Shown here in pieces: positions 30,751 to 43,642 of a DNA stretch of 64,000 bases. The position numbers and the translations under genes are program-made. The notes under the pieces were generated by a model. The model saw nothing but the letters and a program-made list of their open reading frames with translations. It did not search any database and was not told the DNA's origin. Numbering within the stretch: the stretch's first letter is position 1; each line of letters starts with the position of its first letter. The DNA lies in assembly GCA_008711295.1 (NCBI GenBank), contig VUYV01000780.1, forward strand, positions 1-64,000, read 5' to 3'. This stretch comes from Anarhynchus alexandrinus. Taxonomy: Eukaryota > Chordata > Aves > Charadriiformes > Charadriidae.

Positions 30751-31183
30751 ACCTGGCAGAGGTAACCAGCTGTAGCGGTCCGACTGATTTAAATTAAGTG
30801 TTCCAGCAGTGCATTTGACGAGGGAAATTTTTTGTTTGCATCATGACACCAATAGTAGATATATCAAATTAAATAAAAAAAAAATAAAAAGACTCCATTT
30901 GGAAAACATCAAGCTGAGATTTGCGCTTGATAAGCTACAGCTTTGCTTTACTCGTGCATGTGCGTATATATGTCGTGGTAGTGAGTGAAAATGTACAATA
31001 ACGCTCTTCTGAAAGCCAGAAGCCTAACAGGTACCAAATGGTCCTAGGGGCTAATGCAGAGACAGGACGGATTGAATATAAAAGCTCTGGGATCCAATAA
31101 ACTCCCGCTTCGCATGGTGGAGACCTGAACTCAAATCTTGGTTTCTCTTCAGAGGAGCAGATGGCTTTGAGGTTGTGTGACGC

Positions 31184-31965
31184 CTACACCTTTGACCACA
31201 ACACCCCAAACAAAGGATATCCTAAAGATTTGTCTTTATACGAGTGGACAAGTGTATACACATCTTGATTGTCACCTGGGAATAGCATATCCTGTCCTAA
31301 AAAAGGCTTAACAAAACCCTGAGAAGAGACATACCCACTTATCCACCTAGGTCCAACCTTCCTGCCCATCCGGACATTCCACCACCACTGGGCACTGACC
31401 CCAGCAAAGCAAACCTCTTCTCCTGCCAGCCCGGTGGGACACTTCACCACCTCAGGCCTCGGAATCTCAGGGCTCCCTGAGGCAGGGCGTGCTGGTGAGC
31501 ATCTCGCCAGCAAGAAAACACTCACTGCCACATTGGTTTGGACATGAGTGCCGAGAACACGCTTTTCATCCCACCAGCCTCCAATATCACCACCACGTGC
31601 CAGCAGAAGACATTTTATTTCACCACACCGTCTTTGGAAGACAAATAGAGCATCAATGTTCTCCCAGCTGGACTCTCGAAGCCATTTATGAAAAATTTAA
31701 CACTGCCACTGACTAACTGCAAGCCATGTGCCAGATCCTCGTTGAGTCCTGATACCGTCTGCTGAACCACGCCAAAATCCTCCCCTGGTACTGTTTCTTT
31801 GACGAGGCTCAGCAGCCAGCGGTTCCCAGGCGAGGCACAAACCCGTGGGAAGACCCCAGACCCCGGGGGAATTTTCAATCCCTTTCAAAGAGCGGAAAAA
31901 ATACCCCACATCGTAAGGAAAGGAGAACCGGCGAGAAGGAGGGCTGCACCGAAGCGTCAACATTT
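31184..31965 (-). other. Unidentified minus-strand open frames, possibly remnant of a mobile element
   Basis: Two minus-strand frames of 115 and 87 codons lie close together (31184-31531 and 31615-31878), the second closing at a TAA overlapping an AATAAA-like string. The peptides look less random than most antisense frames (for example VQQTVSGLNEDLAHGLQ), but I recognise no family. It could be a decayed transposable element, a retrocopy, or chance. Low confidence. Confidence 0.2.
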
Positions 31966-32885
31966 GGGGTAGAAACTGAAGGATAAGCTAATGGAAAGGG
32001 CTCTGAAAAAGAGGGTAAGAAGGTTCAGAATTATCGGGTGAGGATGTGTGCACACGTTTTGGATGAACCCTGTGACCACTTGACCTCAGTACTTGTGAAA
32101 ATCAAAGTATGTGAATAAGCTGCCTTCCCACCCTTGACATCCCAACGCTTGCTGGGCTTTATAGTCTTTTTTAATGAAGCACTTTATAGAACTTAAGCCA
32201 GAGTATCCCAGAAATACCCAGAGCTTCTGATAATATCTTAACATAGATTAAACCCATAGTTCTCCTGGAAATTCGTGTGTGGAGTGGGACAGACGGAGGG
32301 CTGGTAGTGTAAAATTTTCATAAGAGTTGATGAAATACTGTGCAAACGTCGGTAGAGCCCAAGCAATAAATTCCAATCCCAAGCTGAAACACCGCCTACC
32401 AAACCCATCCTGGCTCTTTTTTTGTGGCTGAAAACTTCAACTAAATCACACCAAAGCCGGTTGTATTATGTGCACAACTGAAAAAAGAAAAAGAAGGCAG
32501 TGGGCTGGAAACGCTCAGGAGCAAAGGGAGGGCAATGCCCGTCCTGCTTTACCGCGTAGGTCATCCTCTGCTACTCAAAGTGAATTTTTAGTTATTTTTG
32601 TTGTCAAAAGACTCTATTTCTGTTCAGAAATAATTTGTTTTACAGACTCCCCTCTCTTCAAACACGATTTTTTTCTCAGCTACATCGGCCACCAGCATCC
32701 ACAGCTCATCAGTTGTTTTACATTTTGTTCTAGATGCGTTTTGTTGCCATTTTAGCATCCCCGGTGGGAGACAGATCTTGCTGTCCACAGACAGCCCTTA
32801 GAGGGCTATGCTGCATGGCCTGGGTTTGCCAACGTGTGGAGAGGAAGCCCAGGTGAGAAGAGCCTTAATATTTATTACAAGGAAA

Positions 32886-33023
32886 CCCCTGGAGGTGTTC
32901 AAGGCCAGGTTGGACGGGGCTTGGAGCAACCTGGGCTGGTGGGAGGTGTTCCTACCCATGACAGGGGGTTGGAACTGGATGGTCTTTAAGGTCCCTTCCA
33001 ACCCAGACCATTCTGTGATTCTA
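32886..33023 (+). mobile_element. CR1 LINE 3' fragment, group B (first of a tandem pair)
   Basis: It begins cccctggaggtgttcaaggc and ends ccattctgtgattcta. Only about 138 bp of the 3' end is present. A second CR1 piece begins at its last base. Confidence 0.9.
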
Positions 33024-33260
33024 AAAGAGGGGAGATTTAGAATAGATATGAGGAAGAAATTCTTCCCTGCGAGGGTGGTGAGCCCCTGGCGCAGGTTGCC
33101 CTGAGAAGCTGTGGCTGCCTCATCCCTGGAGGTGTTCAAGGCCAGGTTGGACGGGGCTTGGAGCAACCTGGGCTGGTGGGAGGTGTCCCTGCCCAGGGCA
33201 GGGGGGTGGGATTGGATGGTCTTTAAGGTCCCTTCCAACCCAAACCATTCTATGACTCTG
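33023..33260 (+). mobile_element. CR1 LINE 3' fragment, group B (second of a tandem pair)
   Basis: It begins at aaaagaggggagatttagaa, encodes RMRKKFFPARVVSPWRRLP-type sequence and ends ccattctatgactctg. It is in the same orientation as the preceding copy and touches its tail. Confidence 0.9.
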
Positions 33261-33818
33261 AATAACACAGCATCTGCTGTGTCCTTTGTTAAGTAACCCA
33301 TAAATTAGCCAAATGTCTGAATTTATTTCTTTTACTTGCTTTAAACTGCAACTTCTTTCAAGTGTCATCTTAAACATGTACATCCACCAGGATGAAACCA
33401 GTGCCTATTTTTCACACATCATGTACCTGAAAAGGTTAAACTATTTTTTTAGCATTTTGAAGAAGTGCATGAAACCCCCCTACCCAAAGGTGACAGTACT
33501 AAACACACACCACGAGGAAAAAGAAACACAGAAAATTATAAAAGCCAGTTTAAGGGAAACACGCTACTGCCATACTGCTCCTGTGGGCCAACAATAGACC
33601 AGGGAGTCCTCTCCTCCGCTCCAAACCTCACCCAACCACCACAGGCTGTCACACCCTGCACCAGCGCTGACATTTGCTTTTTGGAGAACAAAAAAAATCA
33701 CGATGGCAACAGTCAGGCTGTTCTAAGGCCACAGACTTTGGTTGCCATCTGGCTCCTGCCACATGGTACATCACAGCCATCACCCTGTACTTCGGGTTAC
33801 AGCAATCCCGAACAGCTT

Positions 33819-34142
33819 CTAAAGGGGCCTACAGGAGAGCTGGGGAAGGACTTTTTACAAGGACACGGAGTGATAGGACGAGGGGGAATGGCTTCAAACT
33901 GGAAGAGGGCAGGTTTAGATTGAACATTAGGAAGAAGTTTTTCACTGTGAGGGTGGTGAGGCACTGGCACAGGTTGCCCAGAGAGGTTGTTGAGGCCCCA
34001 TCCCTGGAGGTGTTCAAGGCCAGGCTGGACGTGGCCTTGGGCAACCTGGGCTGGTGGGAGGTGTCCCTGCCTATGGCAGGGGGGTTGGAACTCGATGATC
34101 TTCAAGGTCCTTTCCAACCTAAACCATTCTATGATTCTGTGA
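33819..34142 (+). mobile_element. CR1 LINE fragment, group C
   Basis: It begins ctaaaggggcctacaggaga. It encodes [40 protein letters not shown] and [18 protein letters not shown] in one frame, and ends ccattctatgattctgtga. Six copies in the window share this form. Confidence 0.93.
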
Positions 34143-35922
34143 AATCCCGCTGACTGAAAATAGGAAAAGCAAAAATCGCGTTCACCATCCTATTAAAAAC
34201 CTGCCACTGCTACAAATACCTGTCACGCTCTCAGCCCCCGGGATTGCTAAATTCCTCCCCTGGTTAAAATAACACATTCAACAAAAAATATCAGGGACGG
34301 TCTCCCGTTTAGTCTCTCTGCACTGGGATTCTTCAACACTGGGAACAAACCAGTGGGCTGTAACGGGTCCCCCGACACAGGGCCAGGAGGTGCTTCGCTA
34401 TTTCAGCCCAGTGCCAAGACTGGAGGTATTAAAGTTAAACCCAAGTTTAGGATTTCCAGTTGGAACAAAGAGCTGGTGATTATAACAGCCCAGACCGACG
34501 CAATTTCACAGTAATATCTGGAACATGTAGTATTTTTTTGGGGAAAAAAAACCCTCACATATTTAATGAAATGAAAATATTTCCAAATAGTGGTGGTTTG
34601 GTTTTTTCACACCCTCTTCGTCTCCCTCTCTTTTTAAAAATAGCACAGTACCTCAACTAGGATCAGGAGCAAATCCCAAAAAACCAAAACGCTGCCGCTG
34701 TTCTCATGCAACCTTCACAAAAATAGAAAAAAGAAAAAAAATAAAAGAACAAAAAGAAGAACGAAAATATGTAGCGCTACATGGTTTTTAAAAGTGTGTC
34801 TGGAAAACAATTTGATTCTGTTCCTACAATAAAGTTTAATGTTTTGGATGCAATCACCGCAAATTACGAAGCCTTGGCAAGCTACTCCCTTCGAACATAT
34901 GGAAATTTTGTCTGTCAAACTTTGCTTCCTTCGCTTACTGCCTGCTAATACATTTTTATAACTGCCTCACCAGCCAATATGATTTCGTTACAGACTGCCA
35001 TCCAAAGCGACGCAAAACCACTCTTTTTCCTTCCAGTCGGGGGCTCGTGGATTTGTTGGAAATCCTTGAACAGGCTGTAACAGGTCACGGTTGCGGCGCT
35101 GAGCGAAAACCCAACCTGTCACCTTCCAGCTCCTCGTCTCCTTACCTAGGACGGTGGGCACTTGCTCAAAAAAAACCCCAGAGAAAAGAAAAGTTTAATG
35201 TACTGCCAACGTACCCCCTCTCCCTATGTGCAGGCGAGAACAAACCAGTCTCATGGCACAGCAACGACCAGAAAAAGTCCCAAAGTAACTTCCTTGGCCA
35301 TTTACGCCTCTGAGCAACGACAAATGATGGCGATGAAGCGTTAAACTGGTGATCTGCTGCAAACGCGGCGCTGTCGCGGTGATCGTTTGAGGATTCAGCC
35401 AAAGACCACACTCAGATTAAAAGGGGGACGGAAGTTGTAGGGTGGGCTGAAACCCCAAGGCGGTGGGGTGAACGCAGCTGGAGCTGCCTGGGAATACACA
35501 GAGCACGAAACTGTCAGCCCTGGCTCCTCTTCCCATTGCTAACGTCTTTTTTTTGGTGGAATTTGCCAGGAAGAACCACAAAAATTTCCCCCCTCAAAAG
35601 GCCTTTCAGAAGTCAAAGGGCTGCCTGAATACGGGCATTGTGAGCGCCCGTACGAGGGACGCGTCGGGACGGTGGCCCCATGCCCTGCGCTCGGCTCCTT
35701 CCCTACGGCACGCTGCGGAGCGGGGGCTGAGAGCCTCTGCTTTTTGTTCAAAAAAAAGAAGAATAAAATAGCAGCCCATCACAATTTCTCTTTTTTTATT
35801 TTAGAAACTATCAAAGTCTCAGCCCTGCAGTGCTCAGCGGCTGACAGAGGGCTGGTAGGGGAGCAGCTGGGGAGAGGGATTTGGGGATCTTTTGCAGATC
35901 CCTACATGATACAGGGGTGGAT

Positions 35923-36700
35923 GTACCTGGGGAGGAACAGGTACCTGCACCTGGGGAGGAATAACCCCACGCACCAGTACAGGTTGGGGGTTGTCTTGCT
36001 GGAGAGCAGCTCTGCAGAGAAGGACCTCTGCAGAGAAGAGTCCTGGGGGACCACAAGTTGCCCATGAGCCAGCAATGTCCCCTGGTGGCCAAGAAGGCCA
36101 ATGGCATCCTGGGGTGCATCAAGCAGAGTGTGGCCAGCAGGGCGAGGGAGGTCATCCTCCCCCTCTGCTCTGCCCCGGGGAGGCCACATCTGGAGCACTG
36201 TGTCCAGTTCGGGGCTCCCCGGGTCAAGAAGGACAGGGAACTGCTGGAGAGGGTCCAGCAAAGGGCTACGGAGGTGATGAGGGCACTGGAGCATCTCTCT
36301 GCTGAGGAAAGGCTGAGGGACTTGGGGCTTTTCAGTCTGGAGAAGAGAAGACTGAGGGGGGATCTCATCAACGCTTATCAATCCCCAAAGGGAGGGTGCC
36401 AGGGGGATGGGAACAGTCTGTTTCCAGTGGTGCCCAGTGACAGGACAAGAGGGAACGGGCACAAACTGGAGCATGGGAAGTCCCATCTGAACCTGAGGAG
36501 GGCCTTCTCTCCTGTGCGGGTGGCAGAGCACTGGCACAGGCTGCCCAGAGAGGTGGGGGAGTCTCCCCCTCTGGAGCCATTCCAAACCCGCCTGGACGCC
36601 GTCCTGTGCCACTGCTGGAGGTGCCCCTGCTCTGGCAGGGGGTGGCACTGGGGGGGCTCCAGAGGGCCCTTCCCACCCCCACCAGTCTGGGATGCTGTGT
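35923..36700 (+). mobile_element. CR1 LINE fragment, group A, close to a TANC2 donor
   Basis: It spans from cacctggggaggaataaccc ([15 protein letters not shown]) through [18 protein letters not shown] and [18 protein letters not shown] to cagtctgggatgctgtgt. From 36058 to 36702 a frame of 214 codons is open. At the 5' edge a near-copy of gtacctg...ctggggagga (35923-35938, then 35941-35960) suggests a small duplication at the truncation point. The TANC2 donor lies at 36827. Confidence 0.93.
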
Positions 36701-36777
36701 AATCCCTGTAGGTAAAACAATCCTGCTCCAGCGATTTCACAAGGATGCGGATGAAGCAGGTGCAGCACAAGCTCCTA

Positions 36778-36999
<222 letters not shown>

Positions 37000-37765
37000 T
37001 TATTTCTGGTTAATGTATTTTTCCCTTTTTAAGCAAAACACAGAGTTGTAACTACACTGAGCCCGTGCAGAGATGAACCCCGTCTCGTGTCCCCTAGCAA
37101 AGAGTAAAATAGCATTGTGGTAACTTTTTCTCATGTCTCATCTATTTGCTCTGCTTTGGTCTCCTGTTGATGGTCACAAATAAAAAAGACACATGGAATG
37201 TGGAGAAATGGAGTCTCTCATATCTGATTTAATTTCTCCCAATCATAAAACTTACTCAACGGTGTGTGTGCAACGCTTGGCACAGACAGTCGACGTTTCC
37301 TACTACGTAAAAAACAACTCAATAGTGCATTTGATGCTGAAGCCCACAATCTCCTCTTCAATTATTTTAAAGCTGCTTAGTTTGGATATTAATATTTGTC
37401 TGTTCATAACGGCAGAATTAGTGGCAGAAAAATTGAACTTTCAACAGACCAGCAAAAACGCACGAATAAATGAGAAAAAACGTTATCTGAACCAAAGAAG
37501 GTAAGTTTCCTATTCCAGTCTTACTCGCTCATGGGCAAATTTCGTTTTCTTTACAATGCTAGATTAAATAGGAATAATTTATTGCTCTCTGCCAAAGGTG
37601 CCACCATTGCATGAATAAGCGTGGCTGGAGCGGAAACCGCAGCTAGAAACTTTCTCTCTCTCTCGGAAGCCGGCAGATAACACAGTGCAAGTTATTTTTT
37701 ATTCCATTTTCCAGCGGAAGCAGACGGATCGTCCCACCGCCAGCTGAGCGCACACCTCCCGATGA

Positions 37766-38202
37766 GGATGATCCGAGGGCTGGAGCACCTCTGCTATGAG
37801 GAGAGGCTGAAAGAGTTGGGGCTGTTCAGCCTGGAGAAGAGAAGGCTCCGGGGAGATCTTATTGCGGCCTTCCAGTACCTAAAGGGGCTCCAGGAGAGCT
37901 GGGGAGGGACTTTTTACTGGGGCATGGAGTGATAGGACGAGGGGGAATGGCTTCAAACTGGAAGAGGGCAGGTTTAGATTGAACATGAGGAAGAAGTTTT
38001 TCACTGTGAGGGTGGTGAGGCACTGGCACAGGTTGCCCAGAGAGGTTGTTGAGGCCCCATCCCTGGAGGTGTTCAAGGCCAGGCTGGACGTGGCCTTGGG
38101 CAACCTGGGCTGGTGGGAGGTGTCCCTGCCTATGGCAGGGGGGTTGGAACTCGATGATCTTCAAGGTCCTTTCCAACCTAAACCATTCTATGATTCTATG
38201 AT
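37766..38202 (+). mobile_element. CR1 LINE fragment, group C
   Basis: It starts gatgatccgagggctggagc, includes [15 protein letters not shown] and the group C ORF2 end, and finishes with two to three ATTCTATG units to 38202. It lies 480 bp from an inverted relative at 38683-38852. Confidence 0.93.
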
Positions 38203-38682
38203 GAGCGCTCTGCTCCCGCGGGGCAGAGCCGCGAGCAGCGATCCCCAAAGCGTTACGGGAAAACACAGCAAATCACGAAGAAGCACGAAGGGTACAACCA
38301 GCCCAATTTTGGAGGTATTTCTCTCCAAACCCCACGGCCTCAAGCATCACCTCACACGCGGCACTGCCTACCGAGATGTGACATTTACAGCGATCATTTC
38401 AGCAATCGCGTTTTAAACAATGCTTTTTCCACAGCTGCCCGACGGTTACAAATATTTTTAAAATTGGATTTCATGATGGGCGCTGCACGGTTTGGTGGGA
38501 AACACCTCCAGACTGTACCAGAGGGGAGTGACTAGAGTTAACGTTGGCCACAAAACTCCATCAATCAGTACAAGAAATAGTAATTTTTTTTTTATATGGT
38601 GATAAGTGATGAGTGGAAGACAGGAGAGAAAGTAGTTAAAACAAATTTGGAGCACTCGTATCTGAATTTACCCTCTATTCTG

Positions 38683-38852
38683 TCATAGAATCATAGAATG
38701 GTTTAGGTTGGAAAGGACCTTGAAGATCATCGAGTTCCAACCCCCCTGCCATAGGCAGGGACACCTCCCACCACACCAGGTTGCCCAAGGCCACGTCCAG
38801 CCTGGCCTTGAACACCTCCAGGGATGGGGCCTCAACAACCTCTCTGGGCAAC
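38683..38852 (-). mobile_element. CR1 LINE 3' fragment, group C, sense to TANC2
   Basis: Read on the plus strand it opens tcatagaatcatagaatggt and ends at cctctctgggcaac. This is the reverse complement of the last about 170 bp of group C copies. Confidence 0.93.
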
Positions 38853-40146
38853 GTCAGAACCCTTTTCGGCCAAGTAATTTACAGAATATTATAAAACAAA
38901 GGAATGAAAACACTGCTTGAAATAATCTTCCCAATTATAAACAGAAAACTGAAAAATAGTCCTTGCAGATCATCAGCTCTGTTCTTGTTCTGATAACCAT
39001 TTCCAAAATTCACATTAAACATTCACCAACGCAAATCACGCTGTGCGATTTTCGGCTGCTCAGTACTCTGTACCCAATAGTGCTTTTTTTTTTTTCTTTA
39101 GTTCTTGGTCAATTACCACAAGAAGATTATTATTTCAAATTGAACTAATTAATTAAATGACTTCTTCAAAGACTGCCTGTGAAGCTGACATTAATTCTTC
39201 GCTGTGAAATGGGTAAATATTTGGCTGTAGCTCTCTGGAGTAGCTCACGGCACTGGACTTTGCGCCCTTCCTCCCCTCCACCCAGCACGAGATGTAACAA
39301 TTCAACAAAACCGAAAGGCAGAAAATTTCAAAACTAAGAAGAACATTTTTTTTCCATACAATGCCTAACGACCATGGGAAAATCTTTACAAGACTGCGCT
39401 GCAGTCAAAACCCAAGCAAGATCCAGAGACTGCAACAAGGGGTGGGGAGAAGGGGCTGAGATTTGGCAGCAATTTTACACGCTGCTCTTCAAATTGCCTG
39501 AACTCTCTATGCACGGTTTAAGACAAAAAAATAAAAATAAAAGCGAGACAGAGAGAGCGGACAAAAGGTAAACAACAGGAGCGAGGGGAAAAAAAAGGAG
39601 ACAAAACCATCAAAGTCTGTTTTTAGAAGTCCTTCATGCTCTTTCACTCTTGTGAAGTTGATTAGATGTTCACTGTGAAGGAGCGGATTAGAGCTGAAAC
39701 GCTGCAATTAGAAAGCGGAGGCTTTCGCGTGGACGCAAGTTATCTTCTGTGGGCGCTGAACCCACCGCAGCCCGCTCACGGCATCCCCAGCGTGCAGCTG
39801 CGGGTTTCACCCCTGTCACGGCGGCACAGGCCACTGAAATGTGCCTTTTGCATAAAAAAAGTGTGCAATTTATGTCCACTGTCCACACTGTAACTGAGCC
39901 AGAGGACGTGCGGTGGGAGAGCAGACGCTGCTGCAGAAACCAGAGGCAGACCCGGAGTATCCTGGGGGTATCCAGTCCCGGGACACAAACCCCAAGCGTG
40001 CCCAGAAGCCCGGTACCAGGCAGGTCCGTCCTTCCCACTTCAGCCCACCGTCCATGCGCCCACGACAGCGTCAGATGGGGTATCCCCCTACAAATGATGC
40101 AGGCACACGCCTGGCTGCCGACTTTCTCATCAAAAGTACGACCTTA

Positions 40147-40588
40147 ATAGAATCGCAAAATGGTTTTGGTTGGAAGAGACCTTAAAGACCATCCAGTTCC
40201 AACCCCCCTGTCCTGAGCAGGGACACCTCCCACCAGCCCAGGTTGCTCCAAGCCCCGTCCAACCTGGCCTTGGACACCTCCAGGGATGGGGCAGCCACAG
40301 CTTCTCGGGGCAACCTGCGCCAGGGGCTCACCACCCTCACAGGAAAGAAGTTCTTCCTCATATCTCATCTAAACCTCCCTTCTTCCAGTTTGAAGCCATT
40401 CCCCTTTGTCCTGTCACTCCATGCCCTAATAAAAAGTCCCTCCCCAGCTCTCCTGGAGCCCCTTTAGGCACTGGAAGGGGCTCTGAGGTCTCCCCGGAGC
40501 CTGCTCTTCTCCAGGCTGAACCCCCCCAACTCTCCCAGCCTGTCCTCCCAGCAGAGGGGCTCCAGCCCTTGCAGCATCTCCGAGACCC
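40147..40588 (-). mobile_element. CR1 LINE fragment, group B, sense to TANC2
   Basis: It starts (plus strand) atagaatcgcaaaatggttt and passes the reverse of the group B 3' UTR and ORF2 end, including a reversed gagaagcaggctcc segment, up to catctccgagacc. The orientation is opposite to most CR1 copies here. Confidence 0.92.
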
Positions 40589-41179
40589 TCCTCGTTTAAT
40601 AGATAATCAGTTCTTGTTAAATAAATCAGTTCTTTTCACTGCAGTTGACTGTCAGACAACCAGATAAAAAGCAGGCAGCCAGGACTGCCCAGCAGTGGCC
40701 AGTGCACGTGGGACACGCTGAAAATCCACACAATAAACAGCCCCAACTGATCCGGGGAGAGTTTAGAAAGGGAATATTCAGGCAAAGGAGACCCCCTTTA
40801 AAAAAAAAAATAATCAAAGAATAATCAAAGTCTGAATGCTTTCCTTTTACACTTGTAAATGACACTGCAGCAAGCTTATGCAGACCATTAAATTAGGATA
40901 AGGATTCTCATCCTCTCCAGGCGTATCTCCTCCCCTGGAATGGGAGTTACCAATGCGTTACACCGCTCAGCAGTTCGGCTGCGCCGAGGCTTCCTCGCAC
41001 ACAAGGAACAAACCTCCTGGCTGAAAGAACTACTGTTTCCTTGGGAAGACACCACACTTTTTCTTTACTGAGTTCTGTTAGATATCCCCACGACTTCTGT
41101 TCAAGTCACCCCGTTGAAGCTGCTCCTGCTTCTCTGAAAAATCAAGGAAACAAAATCCCCATACTGGACTTGCTGCTAA

Positions 41180-41240
41180 ATATATATATATCTGAGAGAG
41201 TGCGTGTGTGTATATATATCTCTCTCTATATATATCTATC
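41180..41240. repeat. Mixed (TA)n, (GT)n and (TC)n simple repeat
   Basis: Runs of tatatatata, gtgtgtgtata and ctctctctatatata form an about 60-bp dinucleotide cluster. Confidence 0.85.
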
Positions 41241-43002
41241 AGCTGCTGAAGGACAACATTTCCTCCCTCTAAATTCCACACTCAGTCCTGCTCCAGTCCC
41301 ATTTTAATTCTATCAAGCACAAACAGCCAGCGGGGATGAGCAGAAACATTAATCCTGCTGGTAATTTAATTTCTTTATACAAGATCATTCGATGTAGCAA
41401 CAAACTGATAAAAGCTCATTTTTCCAATTTATATAAAAACAGTCAAAACTAAAAAATATTTCCTCCCTACTTACTCATAACAAAAAAATAAAATCACTTT
41501 TTTTTTTTTAAAATTCACATTATCCTTGGATAGAGGATCAGTTTTACAGTATGATTATTAACAAATTATTACTATTTTTTTTTTACTTCAGTCTTCAGGA
41601 AAACACCCTCATACGAGCCGACCCTGTGCACACCGAGGAAACACCGCACGACAAACGCGCTGCGCGCCCAAGGGGCGAGACCTGCCGTCCTCCAGGGCGG
41701 CGCAGAGCCTCCCGCTAATTGCACGGGATTTTCAGTGCCAAATCGTTATTCTTAAGAGGCACAGACCCATACCACACGCAACCCCTACTGCCCAAACCTT
41801 ATTTGACTCTCAAAACGAATGTGATGTCTTTTAGGTGACTGTTTCAGACGCATCAGCTCGCGGCAGCCCCCAGGGCGGCGTGGAGCCTTCCTCGATCAGT
41901 ACTAATTGCGCTCATTTAAATCTGTGTGGAAAAAACCCCAATGAAGACTGGCGGGGAGAGCACGCCCAGGTTTTGAAGCTCAGTTTTTCAAAGTCTCTCA
42001 GGCGGTGCGATCGAGCACGGCACCTCCCCGCTCAACACAGGGCTTGCTTTCAACAGCGGCTGCAAACCAGCACGGGAATATTCTTTACTGGGCAATACTG
42101 GCACTTCTACTGCTTTCCTCCGAGAAGGCTGCGGTTAAGGGGGTTCTGTTGTTAGTTGTGGGGTTTTTTTCCTTTTTAAGTCCTCAACCCCAGCTTTTAG
42201 AACAGCTTCAGATGAATGGAGTTCTGCGATAATTCATCTCTTACATAAAAGCCGCGGTTAACACACAGAGCCGAGTGCTCGTTCACATCAGCCCCATCTT
42301 CTCCTTACCGCCTCCCGACGGGCTCCAGGATTTTCCTACTTACGATGCAGGAAAAGGTTTGCAACATGGAGCCAAGATTGGCGGAGCCTAAACGATGGAC
42401 AACTGGTCACCACAGCTGTTAATGCCGAGCCGGCCTTTGGAGACACCCTTGGGAAGTGGTTCCTGGGCCGTGTCCACCCCAGCTGGCAGCTCGAAGGAGG
42501 GTTAGCCACATTGGGACTCATGATGGGTTCCGAGGAACGTAATTTTGCCAACACTTGCTGAGCTGTGTAATTAAAAAGCTTTTCTAATGCGAAGGGCTGA
42601 ACAATCTTTCAAAATTGCTTTGATCTTCTAGGATGTGGGGTTTGGTGAGCAAGAGAAGAATGAAGCCTCAGAGCTGTTCTTCACACTCCCGCAGTAACTG
42701 AAGTCTACGGAATGGCAGCGCTCAGACTTTTACCACAAATCAAGAAAAGACCCTCAACGCTGCGTGCCCCAGAGCAGCAAACGGCAAAGGCACGACGACC
42801 CGGCTGTGCCGACGGCACTAATTGCTGCACAACAGGCAGAAAGGAGTTTCTGAAGCAAACAACAACTGAATATTTTTCAAGTCCCTACAACACACACACA
42901 GCCTCCTGGAAGAAGAATTGTTTCATTTCCTGGGAAGAACTGCAATCCTGCCGCTATTTTTTATTTTTCTTGTGATTATTTAAAGAGTCTGCATTTCTAC
43001 TG

Positions 43003-43332
43003 CGCTCCACAACCACCTGAAAGGAGGGTGTAGAGAGGTGGGTGTTGGTCTCTTCTCACAAGTTACAAGCGACAGGACAAGAGGAAATGGCATCAAGTTG
43101 CGCCAGGGGAGGTTTAGGTCAGACATTAGGAAAAACCTCTACACTGAGAGGGTTATCAAAGAGTGGAAGAGGCTGCCCAGGGCAGTGGTGAATCGCCATC
43201 CTTGGGTGTATTTAAAAGCCATCTAGATATGGTGCTCAGGGCTAGGGTTTAGACGTGGGCCTGGTAGAGTTAGATAACAGTTGGACTTGATGATCTTAAA
43301 GGTCTTTTCCAGCCATAACGATTCTATGATTC
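43003..43332 (+). mobile_element. CR1 LINE fragment, group D (first of a second tandem pair)
   Basis: It starts near cgctccacaaccacctgaaa. It encodes [20 protein letters not shown] and a [12 protein letters not shown] segment, then runs through the 3' UTR (cagttggacttgatgatctt) to attctatgattc. It is diverged from the long group D copy at 26711. Confidence 0.9.
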
Positions 43333-43343
43333 AACCTCTGTCA

Positions 43344-43642
43344 AGTCTTACTAGGGCATGTAGCGATAGGACAAGGGGGAATGGCTTCAAACTGGAAGAG
43401 GGCAGGTTTAGATTGAACATTAGGAAGAAGTTTTTCACTGTGAGGGTGGTGAGGCACTGGCACAGGTTGCCCAGAGAGGTTGTTGAGGCCCCATCCCTGG
43501 AGGTGTTCAAGGCCAGGCTGGACGTGGCCTTGGGCAGCCTGGTCTGGTGGGAGGTGTCCCTGCCTATGGCAGGGGGGTTGGAACTCGATGATCTTCAAGG
43601 TCCCTTCCAACCTAAACCATTCTATGATTCTATGATTCTGTG
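43344..43642 (+). mobile_element. CR1 LINE fragment, group C (second of the tandem pair)
   Basis: It starts within the agggcatgtagcgataggac block 10 to 20 bases after the previous tail, and encodes [20 protein letters not shown] with an intact group C end and three tail units to 43642. Confidence 0.92.

Noticed and set aside
35902..36768. 288-codon minus-strand open frame
   Set aside because: Antisense shadow of a group A CR1; the real signal is the CR1 sense frame.
41078..41281. Open frames with repeated Ile/Tyr over the dinucleotide repeat
   Set aside because: They are translations of the (TA)n/(GT)n cluster.
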